Source: Polycyclovorans sp002706265 (GTDB lineage Bacteria > Pseudomonadota > Gammaproteobacteria > Nevskiales > Nevskiaceae). Taken from it: a stretch of 64,000 bases of DNA. The stretch covers positions 9,746 through 73,745 of the forward strand of contig CAXBBM010000016.1 in the NCBI GenBank assembly GCA_963973915.1, given 5' to 3'. The position numbers and the translations under genes were made by a program. Of the stretch, positions 15,138 to 24,175 are shown piece after piece. Numbering within the stretch: position 1 is the first letter of the stretch; each line of letters begins with the position of its first letter. A model generated the notes under the pieces. The model was not told where the DNA came from, did not search any database, and saw only the letters and a list, made by a program, of their open reading frames with translations.

Positions 15138-15811
15138 GCCGCCCGCTCGTAGAGCACTGCCTCCTCGATGTCCTGCTCTGTGAGGTCATAGTCGTCTGCG
15201 ATATCGGCCACCAACTCACCCGCATCAATGCGACTTGCGATGGTCGCGGTGGTGACACCCTTACCATTGAGGGTGGGGCGGCCGAACGCGACCTGGGGGT
15301 CGATGGAGACCGGACGATCTCTCTGGGTCACGCCCGCAAACGGGTACAGACGAACTGGGAACTGCCACTCGTCCCAGTCAACTCGGGCAAGGTGCTCATT
15401 GAAGGTGCGCCGTATGGCCATCTGCCCCGAGGCTGAAAGTTCGATTAACTCGCCGTACCGCTCGAGCAGCAATCGCCCGCCGTCTGTGCGCAACTCGGTT
15501 CGCAGCAGCAGTCGGTCGATCTTGAGCGTGTGCTGGGCGTACTTGATTGATTTGCGCAGCGCATCCATCGACACCCCATGGTCGGTGCGAAGTGAGCGCA
15601 GCACATGGGCCTCGATGAGGTTCCAAAACGACAGCGTGGGTGGCGGATTGTGAGCGGGGTCAATCAGTGCGCTGGCATGCGCGAGACCGCTGCCTTTCGG
15701 GTAGGTGCGGCCGATGACCCATGAGCGAAGCGTCGCGGGTGCAACTTTGAGGTATCGGGCCGCCTCGGCGAGGGTGTAGGCGGGCTGATCGCGAATATCG
15801 GTTTTAGGCAT
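15134..15811 (-). CDS. DUF433 antitoxin with MerR-like N-terminal HTH
   Basis: About 225 residues. The N-terminus AYTLAEAARYLKVAPATLRSWVIGR is a MerR-like helix-turn-helix; the C-terminus QVAFGRPTLNGKGVTTATIASRIDAGELVADIADDYDLTEQDIEEAVLYE is the DUF433 domain. Proteins of this shape accompany PIN-like toxins and repress their own promoter. An ATG at 15847 with TTGGAG upstream is an alternative start, adding 12 residues. The toxin follows with a 4-nt overlap. Confidence 0.78.
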   Translation of the reverse strand: MPKTDIRDQPAYTLAEAARYLKVAPATLRSWVIGRTYPKGSGLAHASALIDPAHNPPPTLSFWNLIEAHVLRSLRTDHGVSMDALRKSIKYAQHTLKIDRLLLRTELRTDGGRLLLERYGELIELSASGQMAIRRTFNEHLARVDWDEWQFPVRLYPFAGVTQRDRPVSIDPQVAFGRPTLNGKGVTTATIASRIDAGELVADIADDYDLTEQDIEEAVLYERAA

Positions 15812-15935
15812 GGTGCGCGCGCCTATCAAAAACTGAGCGGTCGGCATCGTACCAACTCCAAGCCTTGGCCAGTTCAACGACATCGAAAGTCGTTAATCGC
15901 CAACATTGTGGTTGGAAATTGTGTAAAAACTGAGC

Positions 15936-15955
15936 AAGTCGGTATTTCCCGACTT
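15936..15955. promoter_or_regulatory. inverted repeat between divergent DUF433 and HipB-like genes
   Basis: AAGTCGG (15936-15942) and CCGACTT (15949-15955) with a 6-nt loop lie in the divergent intergenic region. They could be an operator for either regulator or, with the following T-run, a rightward terminator. Confidence 0.35.
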
Positions 15956-15981
15956 TTTGACTGTGCTGAACAAACGCCGAC

Positions 15982-16248
15982 GTGAAACCAATCAGGCCGC
16001 CTATTGCACCGGTACCCCGCAGACATGCCAAGCGCGGAACCGACACCGATCTATTGGCTTTGTGCGACACCGTACGTGCGGCACGGACTGCTGCGGGCAT
16101 GACGCAGGCCGAGTTGGCGTTGGTGTGCGGGGTTTCGCGCGATACGGTCATTGCGTTCGAAAACGGACGCTCTGGCGTGTCGTTGGGTGTCGCGCTGCGC
16201 GTGATGCGCGGGCTTGGGCTAACCCTTTCACCGGCGATACGGCGCTGA
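15982..16248 (+). CDS. HipB-like XRE-family regulator, no partner toxin
   Basis: An 88-residue protein with GTG start. The region LCDTVRAARTAAGMTQAELALVCGVSRDTVIAFENGRSGVSLGVALRVMRGLGL (about 27-80) is a Cro/C1-type HTH with the HipB-style tail. HipB proteins normally repress and neutralise an adjacent HipA kinase, but the next gene is hsdR and no hipA is present. It may instead control hsdR, or be what remains of a decayed pair. Confidence 0.7.
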   Translation: MKPIRPPIAPVPRRHAKRGTDTDLLALCDTVRAARTAAGMTQAELALVCGVSRDTVIAFENGRSGVSLGVALRVMRGLGLTLSPAIRR

Positions 16249-16419
16249 GGGTCACGGTCATCAATCCCCAGGGGCGCCTCGTCACTCAGGACGCCCCGGA
16301 GCGGCTGGGAACAGATCGACTGACGCGCCGGCCAGATCCCGTAGCCTTTTGTGCAGCACCTTGAAATGATGCTGGCGCTAAAAACACCAGAGACTGATTA
16401 GAACAATGGGGGATGCCGG

Positions 16420-19400
16420 GTGAGTCTGCACAAGGAAATTGCGTTCGAGAACGATGTCTGTGCCCACCTGGCCGCACAGGGCTGGCACTACGACGAGGGC
16501 GATGCCGCCCGCTATGACCGGACTCGGGCCTTGTTCCCAGAAGATGTCGTTGTATGGGTGCAGACCTCGCAGCCGCTGGCCTGGGAGGCGCTGAGCAAGA
16601 GCCACGGGGCGGCGGCTGAAGCGGTGTTGCTGGACCGGCTGCGCAAGCAGATGGATGACCGCGGCACGTTGGACGTGATGCGTCACGGCATCGAAATGAT
16701 GGGGCTACGGCAGCCGCTGGCCATGGCGCAATTCAAACCGGCGATGGGCATCAACCCCGAGATCGTGACCAAGTACGAGGCCAACCGCCTGCGCGTGGTG
16801 CGGCAGGTGCGCTACTCCCTGCACGTTGAGAACGCGATTGATCTGGTGCTGTTCCTCAACGGCATTGCGGTGGCCACCGTTGAGCTGAAAACTGACTTCA
16901 CGCAGTCGGTGAACGATGCGGTGGACCAGTATCGCTTTGACCGCCAGCCCCGGCCCAAGGGGCAGTCGGCCACCGAGCCGCTACTGGACTTCCCGCGCGG
17001 CGCGCTGGTGCACTTCGCGGTGAGCAGCAGCGAGGTGATGATGACCACCCAGCTTGCAGGACCTGCCACGCGCTTTCTGCCGTTCAACCAGGGCAATGAG
17101 GGCGCGGCGGGTAACCCGGTGAACGCGGCGGGGTATCGCACCGCCTACCTGTGGGAGCAGGTGTGGGCGCGTGAAAGCTGGCTGGAGATCATCGGTCGCT
17201 ATCTGGTCACGCTGCGGGACAGCAAGAAGAAGATTCGCTCGGTGATCTTTCCCCGCTATCACCAGTTGGATGCCACGCGAACGCTGGTCGCTTCCGTGCT
17301 GGCCGACGGGGCAGGGCAGAAGTACCTGATCCAGCATTCGGCAGGCTCGGGCAAGACCAATTCCATTGCCTGGAGCGCGCACTTTCTGGCCGACCTGCAC
17401 GACGCGCAGCACCAGAAGCTGTTCGACACAATTCTGGTGGTGAGCGATCGCAACGTGCTCGACAGCCAGTTGCAGGAAGCGATCTTTGATTTTCAGCGCA
17501 CCTCGGGCGTGGTCGCCACCATCACCAACGAGGCAGGCGCCAAGAGTGCTCAGTTGGCCGAGGCGCTGTCGGGCAACAAGAAGATCGTGGTGTGCACAAT
17601 TCAGACCTTCCCCCATGCCTTGAAGGCCGTACAGGAGTTGGCCGCCGCCCAGGGCAAGCGGTTTGCTGTGATCGCAGACGAGGCGCACAGCTCACAGACC
17701 GGCGAGGCGGCGTCCAAGCTCAAGCAGGTGCTCTCGACTGAAGAACTGCGCGAGCTTGCCGACGGCGGCGAGGTGAGCACCGAGGACGTGCTGGCAGCGC
17801 AGATGGCGGCGCGTGCAGCAGAGTCCGGCATCACCTACGTGGCGTTTACCGCGACCCCCAAAGCCAAGACGCTGGAGCTGTTTGGGCGGCGGCCGCACCC
17901 CGAACGGCCTGCCGGAGACGACAACAAGCCCGCGCCGTTCCATGTGTATTCCATGCGTCAGGCGATTGAGGAGGGCTTCATCCTCGACGTATTGCGCAAT
18001 TACACCCCGTACCGTCTCGCCTTCAAGCTGGCCAACGAGGGCAAGGAGTGGGACGAGACGGAGGTGACGCGCAACGAGGCCATGAAGGGGCTGATGCGCT
18101 GGGTGCGACTGCATCCGTACAACATCAGCCAGAAAGTGCAGATCGTGGTGGAGCACTTCCGCGAAAACGTGGCGCCGCTGCTCAATGGTCAGGCCAAGGC
18201 GATGGTGGTGGTGGCAAGCCGACTTGAGGCAGTGCGCTGGCAGTTGGCGATGGAGCGCTACATCAAGCAGGAGCGATATCCGCTGAGTGCGCTGGTGGCG
18301 TTCTCGGGCGAGGTGAGCGACAAAGAATCCGGCGATGAGCCGTTCACCGAGCACAGCAAAATGCTGAATCCCGGCCTGCGAGGCCGCGACATCCGCGAAG
18401 CCTTTGCATCCGACGAGCACCAGATTCTGCTGGTGGCCAACAAGTTCCAGACCGGGTTTGACCAGCCCTTGCTCTGCGGCATGTACGTGGACAAGCGGCT
18501 TGCAGGCATTCAGGCCGTGCAGACGCTGTCGCGGCTGAATCGGGCGCACCCCGGCAAAGACACCACCTACGTGCTGGATTTCGTCAACGAGGCGGCGGAC
18601 GTGCTGGCCGCGTTCAAGACCTATCACGCCACGGCCGAGCTGGAAGGGGTGACCGATCCCAATCTGGTCTATGACCTACGCGCCAAGCTCGACGCCAGCG
18701 GTCATTACGATGACTTTGAGGTGGAGCGGGTCGTGCGCGCCGAGCTGGATCCTCACGGAACGCAGGCGGCGCTTTTGGCGGCCATCGAGCCGGTGGCAGA
18801 CCGGCTGCTCAAGCAATTCGCGGCCGCGCGTCAGTCGCTGATCGCGGCGCAAAACAGCAAGGACGCCAATGACGAGCAGGCGGCACAGAACATGCTCAAC
18901 GCCCTGGCGCTGTTCAAGCGCGACATCGGCACCTTTGGCCGGGTGTATGCCTTCCTGTCGCAAATCTTCGACTACGGCAACACCGCGCTGGAAAAGCGGG
19001 CCATCTTTTTCAAGCGGCTGCTGCCGCTGCTGGAATTTGGCCGCGAGCGCGAGCGGGTGGATTTGTCGAAGGTCGTACTCACCCATCACAAGCTTCGTAG
19101 CCACGGCAAGCAGAGCCTGAATCTGTACGACGGCGACGCCACAAAGTTAGGGCCAATGACCGAGGCGGGCGGCGGCGAGGTGCGCGAGCCGGAGAAGGTC
19201 TATCTCGGCGAGATCATCAGCCGGGTCAACGACCTGTTCGACGGCGACCTGAGCGACGACGACAAGCTGGTCTACGTGAACAACGTGCTGAAGGGCAAAT
19301 TGATGGAATCGGCCGTCTTGATCACCCAGGCGCAGAACAATTCGAAGGAGCAGTTCGCCAACTCCCCGAATCTCAATGAGGAGTTGATGAACGCCATCAT

Positions 19401-19539
19401 GGATGCCCTGACCGCTCACACGACGATGAGCAAGCAGGCGCTCGATTCCGAGAAGGTACGACAGGGACTCAAGGATGTGCTGCTCGGGCCGGCGAAGCTG
19501 TATGAAGCGCTACGCGGACAGCACAGCGCAGAGCTGTAG
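16420..19539 (+). CDS. hsdR: type I restriction endonuclease subunit HsdR
   Basis: A 1039-residue motor/nuclease. The N-terminal RecB-like nuclease has Asp141 (ENAIDLVLFLNG) and Glu155-Leu-Lys157 (TVELKTD). The SF2 helicase follows: Walker A AGSGKTN with Lys312, DEAH at Asp420, TATPKAKTLELFG (motif III), NKFQTGFDQP and QTLSRLNRA (motifs V and VI). The C-terminal third is helical and binds the methyltransferase core. The start is a GTG at 16420 preceded by GGGGGATG. It lies about 2.3 kb from hsdS with other genes between, and needs its own promoter because the PIN/DUF433 pair is antisense. No frameshift is seen. Confidence 0.95.
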   Translation: MSLHKEIAFENDVCAHLAAQGWHYDEGDAARYDRTRALFPEDVVVWVQTSQPLAWEALSKSHGAAAEAVLLDRLRKQMDDRGTLDVMRHGIEMMGLRQPLAMAQFKPAMGINPEIVTKYEANRLRVVRQVRYSLHVENAIDLVLFLNGIAVATVELKTDFTQSVNDAVDQYRFDRQPRPKGQSATEPLLDFPRGALVHFAVSSSEVMMTTQLAGPATRFLPFNQGNEGAAGNPVNAAGYRTAYLWEQVWARESWLEIIGRYLVTLRDSKKKIRSVIFPRYHQLDATRTLVASVLADGAGQKYLIQHSAGSGKTNSIAWSAHFLADLHDAQHQKLFDTILVVSDRNVLDSQLQEAIFDFQRTSGVVATITNEAGAKSAQLAEALSGNKKIVVCTIQTFPHALKAVQELAAAQGKRFAVIADEAHSSQTGEAASKLKQVLSTEELRELADGGEVSTEDVLAAQMAARAAESGITYVAFTATPKAKTLELFGRRPHPERPAGDDNKPAPFHVYSMRQAIEEGFILDVLRNYTPYRLAFKLANEGKEWDETEVTRNEAMKGLMRWVRLHPYNISQKVQIVVEHFRENVAPLLNGQAKAMVVVASRLEAVRWQLAMERYIKQERYPLSALVAFSGEVSDKESGDEPFTEHSKMLNPGLRGRDIREAFASDEHQILLVANKFQTGFDQPLLCGMYVDKRLAGIQAVQTLSRLNRAHPGKDTTYVLDFVNEAADVLAAFKTYHATAELEGVTDPNLVYDLRAKLDASGHYDDFEVERVVRAELDPHGTQAALLAAIEPVADRLLKQFAAARQSLIAAQNSKDANDEQAAQNMLNALALFKRDIGTFGRVYAFLSQIFDYGNTALEKRAIFFKRLLPLLEFGRERERVDLSKVVLTHHKLRSHGKQSLNLYDGDATKLGPMTEAGGGEVREPEKVYLGEIISRVNDLFDGDLSDDDKLVYVNNVLKGKLMESAVLITQAQNNSKEQFANSPNLNEELMNAIMDALTAHTTMSKQALDSEKVRQGLKDVLLGPAKLYEALRGQHSAEL

Positions 19540-19714
19540 TGCTGAGCGTTCTCGTTGCGCGATCAGTCGTGTCGGTAAGCCGGCTGACCGACCGTTCCTC
19601 GGAAACTCGGACGGAATTTCCGAAATATCGGGCCGGGTAACTATTGGGGTAACTTGTGGCCCAGGGACATGAAAAATATAGATAAAACAGATAGTTGACA
19701 GACCTGTTCCAAAG

Positions 19715-19730
19715 CAATCGCGCCTGCCAA
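19715..19730 (+). repeat. attR-like copy of the tRNA-Val 3' end
   Basis: CAATCGCGCCTGCCAA repeats the tRNA-Val 3' end (8941-8956) with one mismatch and is followed 12 nt later by a terminator, as if this were the displaced original downstream flank of the tRNA. Confidence 0.55.
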
Positions 19731-19742
19731 GATGCACAAACA

Positions 19743-19768
19743 AGCCTCCGGGTTCCGGGGGCTTTTTT
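19743..19768 (+). terminator. Rho-independent terminator next to the att-like repeat
   Basis: Arms AGCCTCCGG (19743-19751) and CCGGGGGCT (19755-19763), three-base loop, followed by T6. With no gene upstream other than the att remnant, it is plausibly the ancestral tRNA-Val terminator. Confidence 0.75.
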
Positions 19769-19894
19769 GTGTTCGAGGGGGACTCGAGCCAGCATCGAAT
19801 CGGTCCCGGGCAGGTGGGGTAGTGCAGCATCGCTGGCCGCCGCGCGGGCCTGGGTCCATAATGGACGCGATGAATTTGAGTCCGAACCCCAGAA

Positions 19895-19920
19895 ACAAGA
19901 AGGCCCGCGTTGCGCGGGCC
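19895..19920 (-). terminator. terminator of tRNA-Leu
   Basis: GGCCCGCG (19902-19909) and CGCGGGCC (19913-19920) form an 8-bp stem with a 3-nt loop; the minus strand continues TTCTTGTTT. Confidence 0.7.
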
Positions 19921-19989
19921 ACCTGTTTGACTGCGATTGCGCCAACGACGCGCCAAAATCAATTAAGTGATTGATTTTGTTGTTGACTT

Positions 19990-20074
19990 GGTGCCGAGAA
20001 GAGGACTCGAACCTCCACGGTTTTACCCGCTGCTACCTGAAAGCAGTGCGTCTACCAATTCCGCCATCTCGGCC
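19990..20074 (-). tRNA. tRNA-Leu(CAG)
   Basis: An 85-nt class II tRNA on the minus strand. The acceptor begins GCCGAGA, the anticodon stem CTGCT/AGCAG encloses TTCAGGT with anticodon CAG, a short variable arm CGGGTAAAACCG follows, then T-arm GGTTCGAGTCC and an encoded CCA. Confidence 0.96.
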
Positions 20075-20142
20075 AAGTCAGTCCGGGGGGCTACAGCATG
20101 CCAACCGGGCGCGAATAGTGCCCATCACCCAAATAAAAGTCA

Positions 20143-22542
20143 ATGAATAAGAAACCACCCCAATCCAGCGGCGCGGGTCGCGCCAGCCGGTCTACCAAAT
20201 CGTCGGGTCGCAGCGGCAGCCCGCAGGCCAATTGGCAGGCGAAAGATCGCGCCTTCGCCGATGAGCAGACCCGTTACGAAGATCCCATTCCCAGCCGTGA
20301 GCTGATTCTGTCGGTGCTGAAGGCGGGCAGCGGCCCGATGACGGTCGATCAGTTGATCGGCCACTTCGATCTGAGCAAGCTCAGCCAGCAAGAAGCGCTG
20401 GGCAAGCGGCTGGGCGCCATGTGCCGTGATGGCCAGTTGGTGCAGAACCGGCGCGGTGCCTTTGGCCCGGTGGAGGCCATGCACCTGGTCGCCGGCCGGG
20501 TGCAGGCGCACCGAGACGGGTTCGGGTTTTTGTTGCCCGATGCCGGCGGCGATGACCTGTTCCTGCCGCCGCGGCAGATGCGCGAGTTGATGAACGGTGA
20601 CCGGGTGCTGGTGCGCCCGGTGCGGGTTGACGAGCGCGGCCGCACCGAGGGCTCGGTGGTCGAGGTGCTGGAGCGCGCCAGCCGCAGCATGGTCGGCCGG
20701 CTGCATGTGGATCAGGGCGTGGCTTATGTCATTCCCGATGCGCCGCGTGCGCAGCACGACATCCTGATTCCCGAAGATGCGCTGGGCAAGGCGCGGCATG
20801 GGCAGATGGTGGTCGCCGAGATCGTTGCGCCGCCGGGGCGCCGAACCTTGCCGGTGGGCAAGATCACCGAAATTCTGGGTGAACATCTGGCGCCGGGCAT
20901 GGAGATTGAAGTGGCACTGCGGGCGCACAACCTGCCGCACGAATGGCCCGCGGCCGTCATCGCCGAGGCGGCGAAGATTCCCGACCAGGTACAGCCCCAG
21001 GACATTGAAGGCCGCAAAGACCTGCGCGACCTGCCGCTGGTGACCATAGACGGCGCCGACGCACGCGATTTCGACGACGCGATTTTTGCCAAGCGTCGCC
21101 TCATGGGCTGGACGCTGTGGGTGGCCATTGCCGACGTGAGTGCCTACGTCAAACCGGGCACCGCGCTCGACACCGAGGCCTACGCCCGCGGCAACTCGGT
21201 GTATTTCCCGAGGCAGGTGATTCCGATGTTGCCCGAGAAACTGTCGAACGGACTGTGCTCGCTCAACCCGGACGTGGACCGGCTGTGCATGGTCTGCGAG
21301 ATGAAGGTGTCGAACAACGGCGAGGTTTCTGGCGCCAAGTTCTACCCGGCGGTGATGCGCTCACACGCCCGGCTGATCTACGAGCAGGTGGCCGACGGGC
21401 TGGCCGATCCCAAGGGCGAGGCCGGCAAGGTGCTGGGTGACCGGCTCAAGGATCTGCAGTCGCTCGGCAACTGTTTCGAGGCGCTGTTTGCGGCCCGCAC
21501 ACGGCGCGGGGCGATCGATTTCGAAGGCAGCGAGACGCGCATCATTTTTTCTGACGAGCGCAAGATCGAGGCCATCGTGCCGGTGCAGCGCACCCGCGCG
21601 CATCGCATGGTCGAGGAATGCATGATTGCCGCCAACGTCGAGGCGGCGAAGTTTGTCGAGGCCAAAAAGTCGCCGGCGCTGTATCGCATCCACCAACGCC
21701 CTGATCCGATGAAGATCACCGCGCTGCGCGAGATTCTGGCGGCGCGTGGCGTGGCGCTGGGGGGCGGCTCTGAACCCGACGCCATCGATTACGCCGAAAT
21801 GCTCGCCCAGACCCGCGAACGCGAAGACGCGCCGGTGTTGCAGATGCTGATGCTGCGCTCGTTGATGCAGGCCAAGTACGACCCCGGCAACAGTGGCCAC
21901 TTCGGCTTGGCCCTGACGCACTACGCCCATTTCACCAGCCCCATTCGTCGCTACCCCGACCTGATCCTGCACCGCGCCATCAAGCACGCGCTGCTGCCCA
22001 AGAAGCGCGCGGGTGAGGCGCCTTACAACGACAGCACGCTGGCCGCCGCCGGCACCCATTGCTCGATGACCGAACGCCGCGCCGACGAGGCAACCCGTGA
22101 TGTCGCCAACTGGCTGAAGTGCGAGTTCATGCAGAATCGCGTGGGTGAAATTTTCGAAGGGCGCGTGGCCAGCGTGGCGAGCTTTGGTCTGTTCGTGTCG
22201 CTGGACGGCCTGTTCATCGACGGCCTGGTGCACGTTTCGGGCCTCAAGAACGACTATTACGAGTTCGACCCCACGCGGCAGCGTCTGGTCGGCAGCCGCA
22301 GCAATCAGGTGTACTCGTTGGGGCAGCCGGTACAGGTCAGGGTGGTGCGTGTCGGGCTGGACGAGCGCAAAATCGACCTTGAACTGGTGGGCGGCGGCAG
22401 TTCAGAGCCGGTTAACAGGCGCGGCCCACAATCGCGCCAGTCGGAAGGGCGCGCACGGGGCACCTCAGAATCAAAGGCGTCGCGCAGGCCGAAATCCACA
22501 CCATCATCGTCATCCAAACCTGGGAAAAGGACACGAAAATGA
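20143..22542 (+). CDS. rnr: ribonuclease R
   Basis: A 799-residue 3'-5' exoribonuclease of the RNase II/RNB family that degrades structured RNA and takes part in rRNA quality control. In order: basic N-terminal tail, winged helix (about 45-105), cold-shock domains (about 110-270), RNB catalytic domain with ARDFDDAI near residue 307, S1 domain (FEGRVASVASFGLFVSLDGLFIDGLVH, about 670-750) and a basic low-complexity tail. Length and architecture are normal. Its stop overlaps the following lipoprotein gene as ATGA. Confidence 0.96.
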   Translation: MNKKPPQSSGAGRASRSTKSSGRSGSPQANWQAKDRAFADEQTRYEDPIPSRELILSVLKAGSGPMTVDQLIGHFDLSKLSQQEALGKRLGAMCRDGQLVQNRRGAFGPVEAMHLVAGRVQAHRDGFGFLLPDAGGDDLFLPPRQMRELMNGDRVLVRPVRVDERGRTEGSVVEVLERASRSMVGRLHVDQGVAYVIPDAPRAQHDILIPEDALGKARHGQMVVAEIVAPPGRRTLPVGKITEILGEHLAPGMEIEVALRAHNLPHEWPAAVIAEAAKIPDQVQPQDIEGRKDLRDLPLVTIDGADARDFDDAIFAKRRLMGWTLWVAIADVSAYVKPGTALDTEAYARGNSVYFPRQVIPMLPEKLSNGLCSLNPDVDRLCMVCEMKVSNNGEVSGAKFYPAVMRSHARLIYEQVADGLADPKGEAGKVLGDRLKDLQSLGNCFEALFAARTRRGAIDFEGSETRIIFSDERKIEAIVPVQRTRAHRMVEECMIAANVEAAKFVEAKKSPALYRIHQRPDPMKITALREILAARGVALGGGSEPDAIDYAEMLAQTREREDAPVLQMLMLRSLMQAKYDPGNSGHFGLALTHYAHFTSPIRRYPDLILHRAIKHALLPKKRAGEAPYNDSTLAAAGTHCSMTERRADEATRDVANWLKCEFMQNRVGEIFEGRVASVASFGLFVSLDGLFIDGLVHVSGLKNDYYEFDPTRQRLVGSRSNQVYSLGQPVQVRVVRVGLDERKIDLELVGGGSSEPVNRRGPQSRQSEGRARGTSESKASRRPKSTPSSSSKPGKRTRK

Positions 22543-23234
22543 AAAGATTGACCCTCATTGCCATGGCAACGGCCACCGCCCTCACGGTCGCCGGCTGTGC
22601 CAACGACCCCAACCGCAACACCAAGCTGGGTGCAGGCATCGGCGCCGTGGTGGGTGGCGTTCTGGGGCATCAAGTCGATGGCGACAAAGGCCGGTATATC
22701 GGCGCTGCCGTCGGGGCCATCGCCGGCGGCGCAGCGGGCAACTACATGGACCGGCAGCGTCGCGAGCTTGAAAAGCAGCTGGCTGAAGAGGCCAAGCGCA
22801 ACGAACTGCAGATCATCAAGTTGTCTGACGGATCGATCAAGATCGGCATCGCCAGTGACGTGAGCTTCGACACCGGCAGCGCCACCCTGAAGCCGGAGGC
22901 GCTCACCACCTTCAACAAGATCGCAACCGTGCTGCAGGACTACGAAAGCACCGTGATTCACGTGGTCGGGCACACCGACACCACGGGCAGCGCGCAGACC
23001 AACCAGAGCCTGTCGGAGCGCCGCGCCGCCAGTGTCGGTTCGGTGCTGACCGGGCAAGGCGTGCTTGCCGCACGCATCCGTCAGGAAGGCCGTGGCGAGC
23101 GCGAGCTGCTGGTGCCAACGGCCGACAACGTCAAGGAAGCCCGCAACCGCCGCGTTGACATCGTTCTCAAGCCGATTATCGAAGGCAACGAGAACGCGGC
23201 CTACACGCCGCCGCCGAATCTCGGCGGGGTGTAA
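22539..23234 (+). CDS. OmpA-family lipoprotein with glycine-zipper region
   Basis: A 231-residue envelope protein. The signal peptide ends in a lipobox (TVAGC, Cys near residue 20). Residues about 30-70 form a glycine-zipper (GAGIGAVVGGVLGHQ, GAAVGAIAGGAAGNY), followed by an OmpA C-terminal peptidoglycan-binding domain (VSFDTGSATLKPEAL, VVGHTDTTGS, LSERRAASV, NRRVDIVL). This is the YiaD-like architecture; it should tether outer membrane to peptidoglycan. It is translationally coupled to rnr and followed by a terminator. Confidence 0.9.
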   Translation: MKRLTLIAMATATALTVAGCANDPNRNTKLGAGIGAVVGGVLGHQVDGDKGRYIGAAVGAIAGGAAGNYMDRQRRELEKQLAEEAKRNELQIIKLSDGSIKIGIASDVSFDTGSATLKPEALTTFNKIATVLQDYESTVIHVVGHTDTTGSAQTNQSLSERRAASVGSVLTGQGVLAARIRQEGRGERELLVPTADNVKEARNRRVDIVLKPIIEGNENAAYTPPPNLGGV

Positions 23235-23255
23235 ACCCGCCCGCCGCAGCAAGCA

Positions 23256-23283
23256 AAAGCCGACGCCCGCCGTCGGCTTTTTT
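23256..23283 (+). terminator. terminator after the OmpA-family lipoprotein gene
   Basis: AAAGCCGACG (23256-23265) pairs perfectly with CGTCGGCTTT (23271-23280) across a 5-nt loop, followed by further T. Confidence 0.88.
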
Positions 23284-23340
23284 CATGGCCGTAGCCAAAG
23301 GGGCCGTTGCGGATGCAAGGCTTTTCGTACACTCCGCGCC

Positions 23341-24078
23341 ATGAGTGATGCCCTACTGATTGGCGGCTTTCATGCCGTGCAGGCCGCGCTGGACGATGGC
23401 GCCGAAAAACCCCGTCAAATCTGGCTGCTCGACAGCCGCCAGGATGAGCGCGCCCGACGCATTCTGGCGGCCGCACAAACCCACCAGGTGCCGGTCGCGC
23501 GCCTCGGGCGTGGCGAGCTGGATCTGAAGTGTCCCGGCCTGCGCCATCAGGGCGTCGTCGCCGAACTGGCGCCGCAGCCGTTCGTCGGTGAAGACGCGCT
23601 GTACCGGCCCGCCACGCCCGAGCGCCTGCTGCTGGCGCTGGACGGCGTGCAGGACCCGCACAACCTCGGTGCCTGCCTGCGCACCGCCGAAGCCGCGGGT
23701 GTCGACGCGGTGATCATTCCCCGCGACCGAAGTGCGTCGCTGACCGCCGTCGCACGCAAGTCGGCAGCGGGCAGCGCCGAGCGGCTGCCGGTGATTGCGG
23801 TCACCAACCTGTCGCGCACTCTGGAGCGTCTGCAGACGCTGGGATACTGGATCACCGGCCTGGCGGGCGAAGCCACCGTCAGCGTGTTCGATGCCGATTT
23901 TCGCGGCCCCACGGTGCTGGTGATGGGCGCCGAGGGCGAGGGCATGCGCCGCCTCACCCGCGAACACTGTGATCACCTGGTCAAGATTCCCATGGTCGGC
24001 AAGGTCGAAAGCCTCAACGTGTCGGTTGCCACCGCCGTGTGCCTGTTTGAAGTGGTGCGGCAACGCAGCCGCCGTTGA
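23341..24078 (+). CDS. rlmB: 23S rRNA (guanosine-2'-O)-methyltransferase RlmB
   Basis: A 245-residue SPOUT methyltransferase of the TrmH/RlmB group. The N-terminal substrate-binding domain GGFHAVQAALDD is followed by LDGVQDPHNLGACLRTAEAAGVDAVI and the knot segment VLVMGAEGEGMRRLTREHCDHLVKIPMVGKVESLNVSVATAVCLFEVVRQR. RlmB modifies G2251 in the peptidyl-transferase loop. The ATG at 23341 follows a terminator and matches family starts. Position before rpsF is conserved in gammaproteobacteria. Confidence 0.95.
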   Translation: MSDALLIGGFHAVQAALDDGAEKPRQIWLLDSRQDERARRILAAAQTHQVPVARLGRGELDLKCPGLRHQGVVAELAPQPFVGEDALYRPATPERLLLALDGVQDPHNLGACLRTAEAAGVDAVIIPRDRSASLTAVARKSAAGSAERLPVIAVTNLSRTLERLQTLGYWITGLAGEATVSVFDADFRGPTVLVMGAEGEGMRRLTREHCDHLVKIPMVGKVESLNVSVATAVCLFEVVRQRSRR

Positions 24079-24106
24079 CGCCTATGGCTGCGGATTCGGC
24101 CACAGC

Positions 24107-24135
24107 TTGCGCCGCCAGCGGTGGCCCGCCATAAT
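24107..24135 (+). promoter_or_regulatory. promoter of the rpsF-rpsR-rplI operon
   Basis: TTGCGC (24107-24112) and CATAAT (24130-24135) spaced by 17 bp, about 100 nt upstream of the rpsF ATG. Confidence 0.5.
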
Positions 24136-24175
24136 TCGCGCCCTTTTTCGCCCAGCGGCGCAAGAGGTTCACTTG

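Larger units (their letters stand above)
19540..19989. other. 450-nt intergenic region holding the island's right end
   Basis: It carries the att-like repeat at 19715, a rightward terminator at 19743 and the leftward terminator of tRNA-Leu at 19895. Short open frames here on both strands show no recognisable protein features. Confidence 0.6.
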
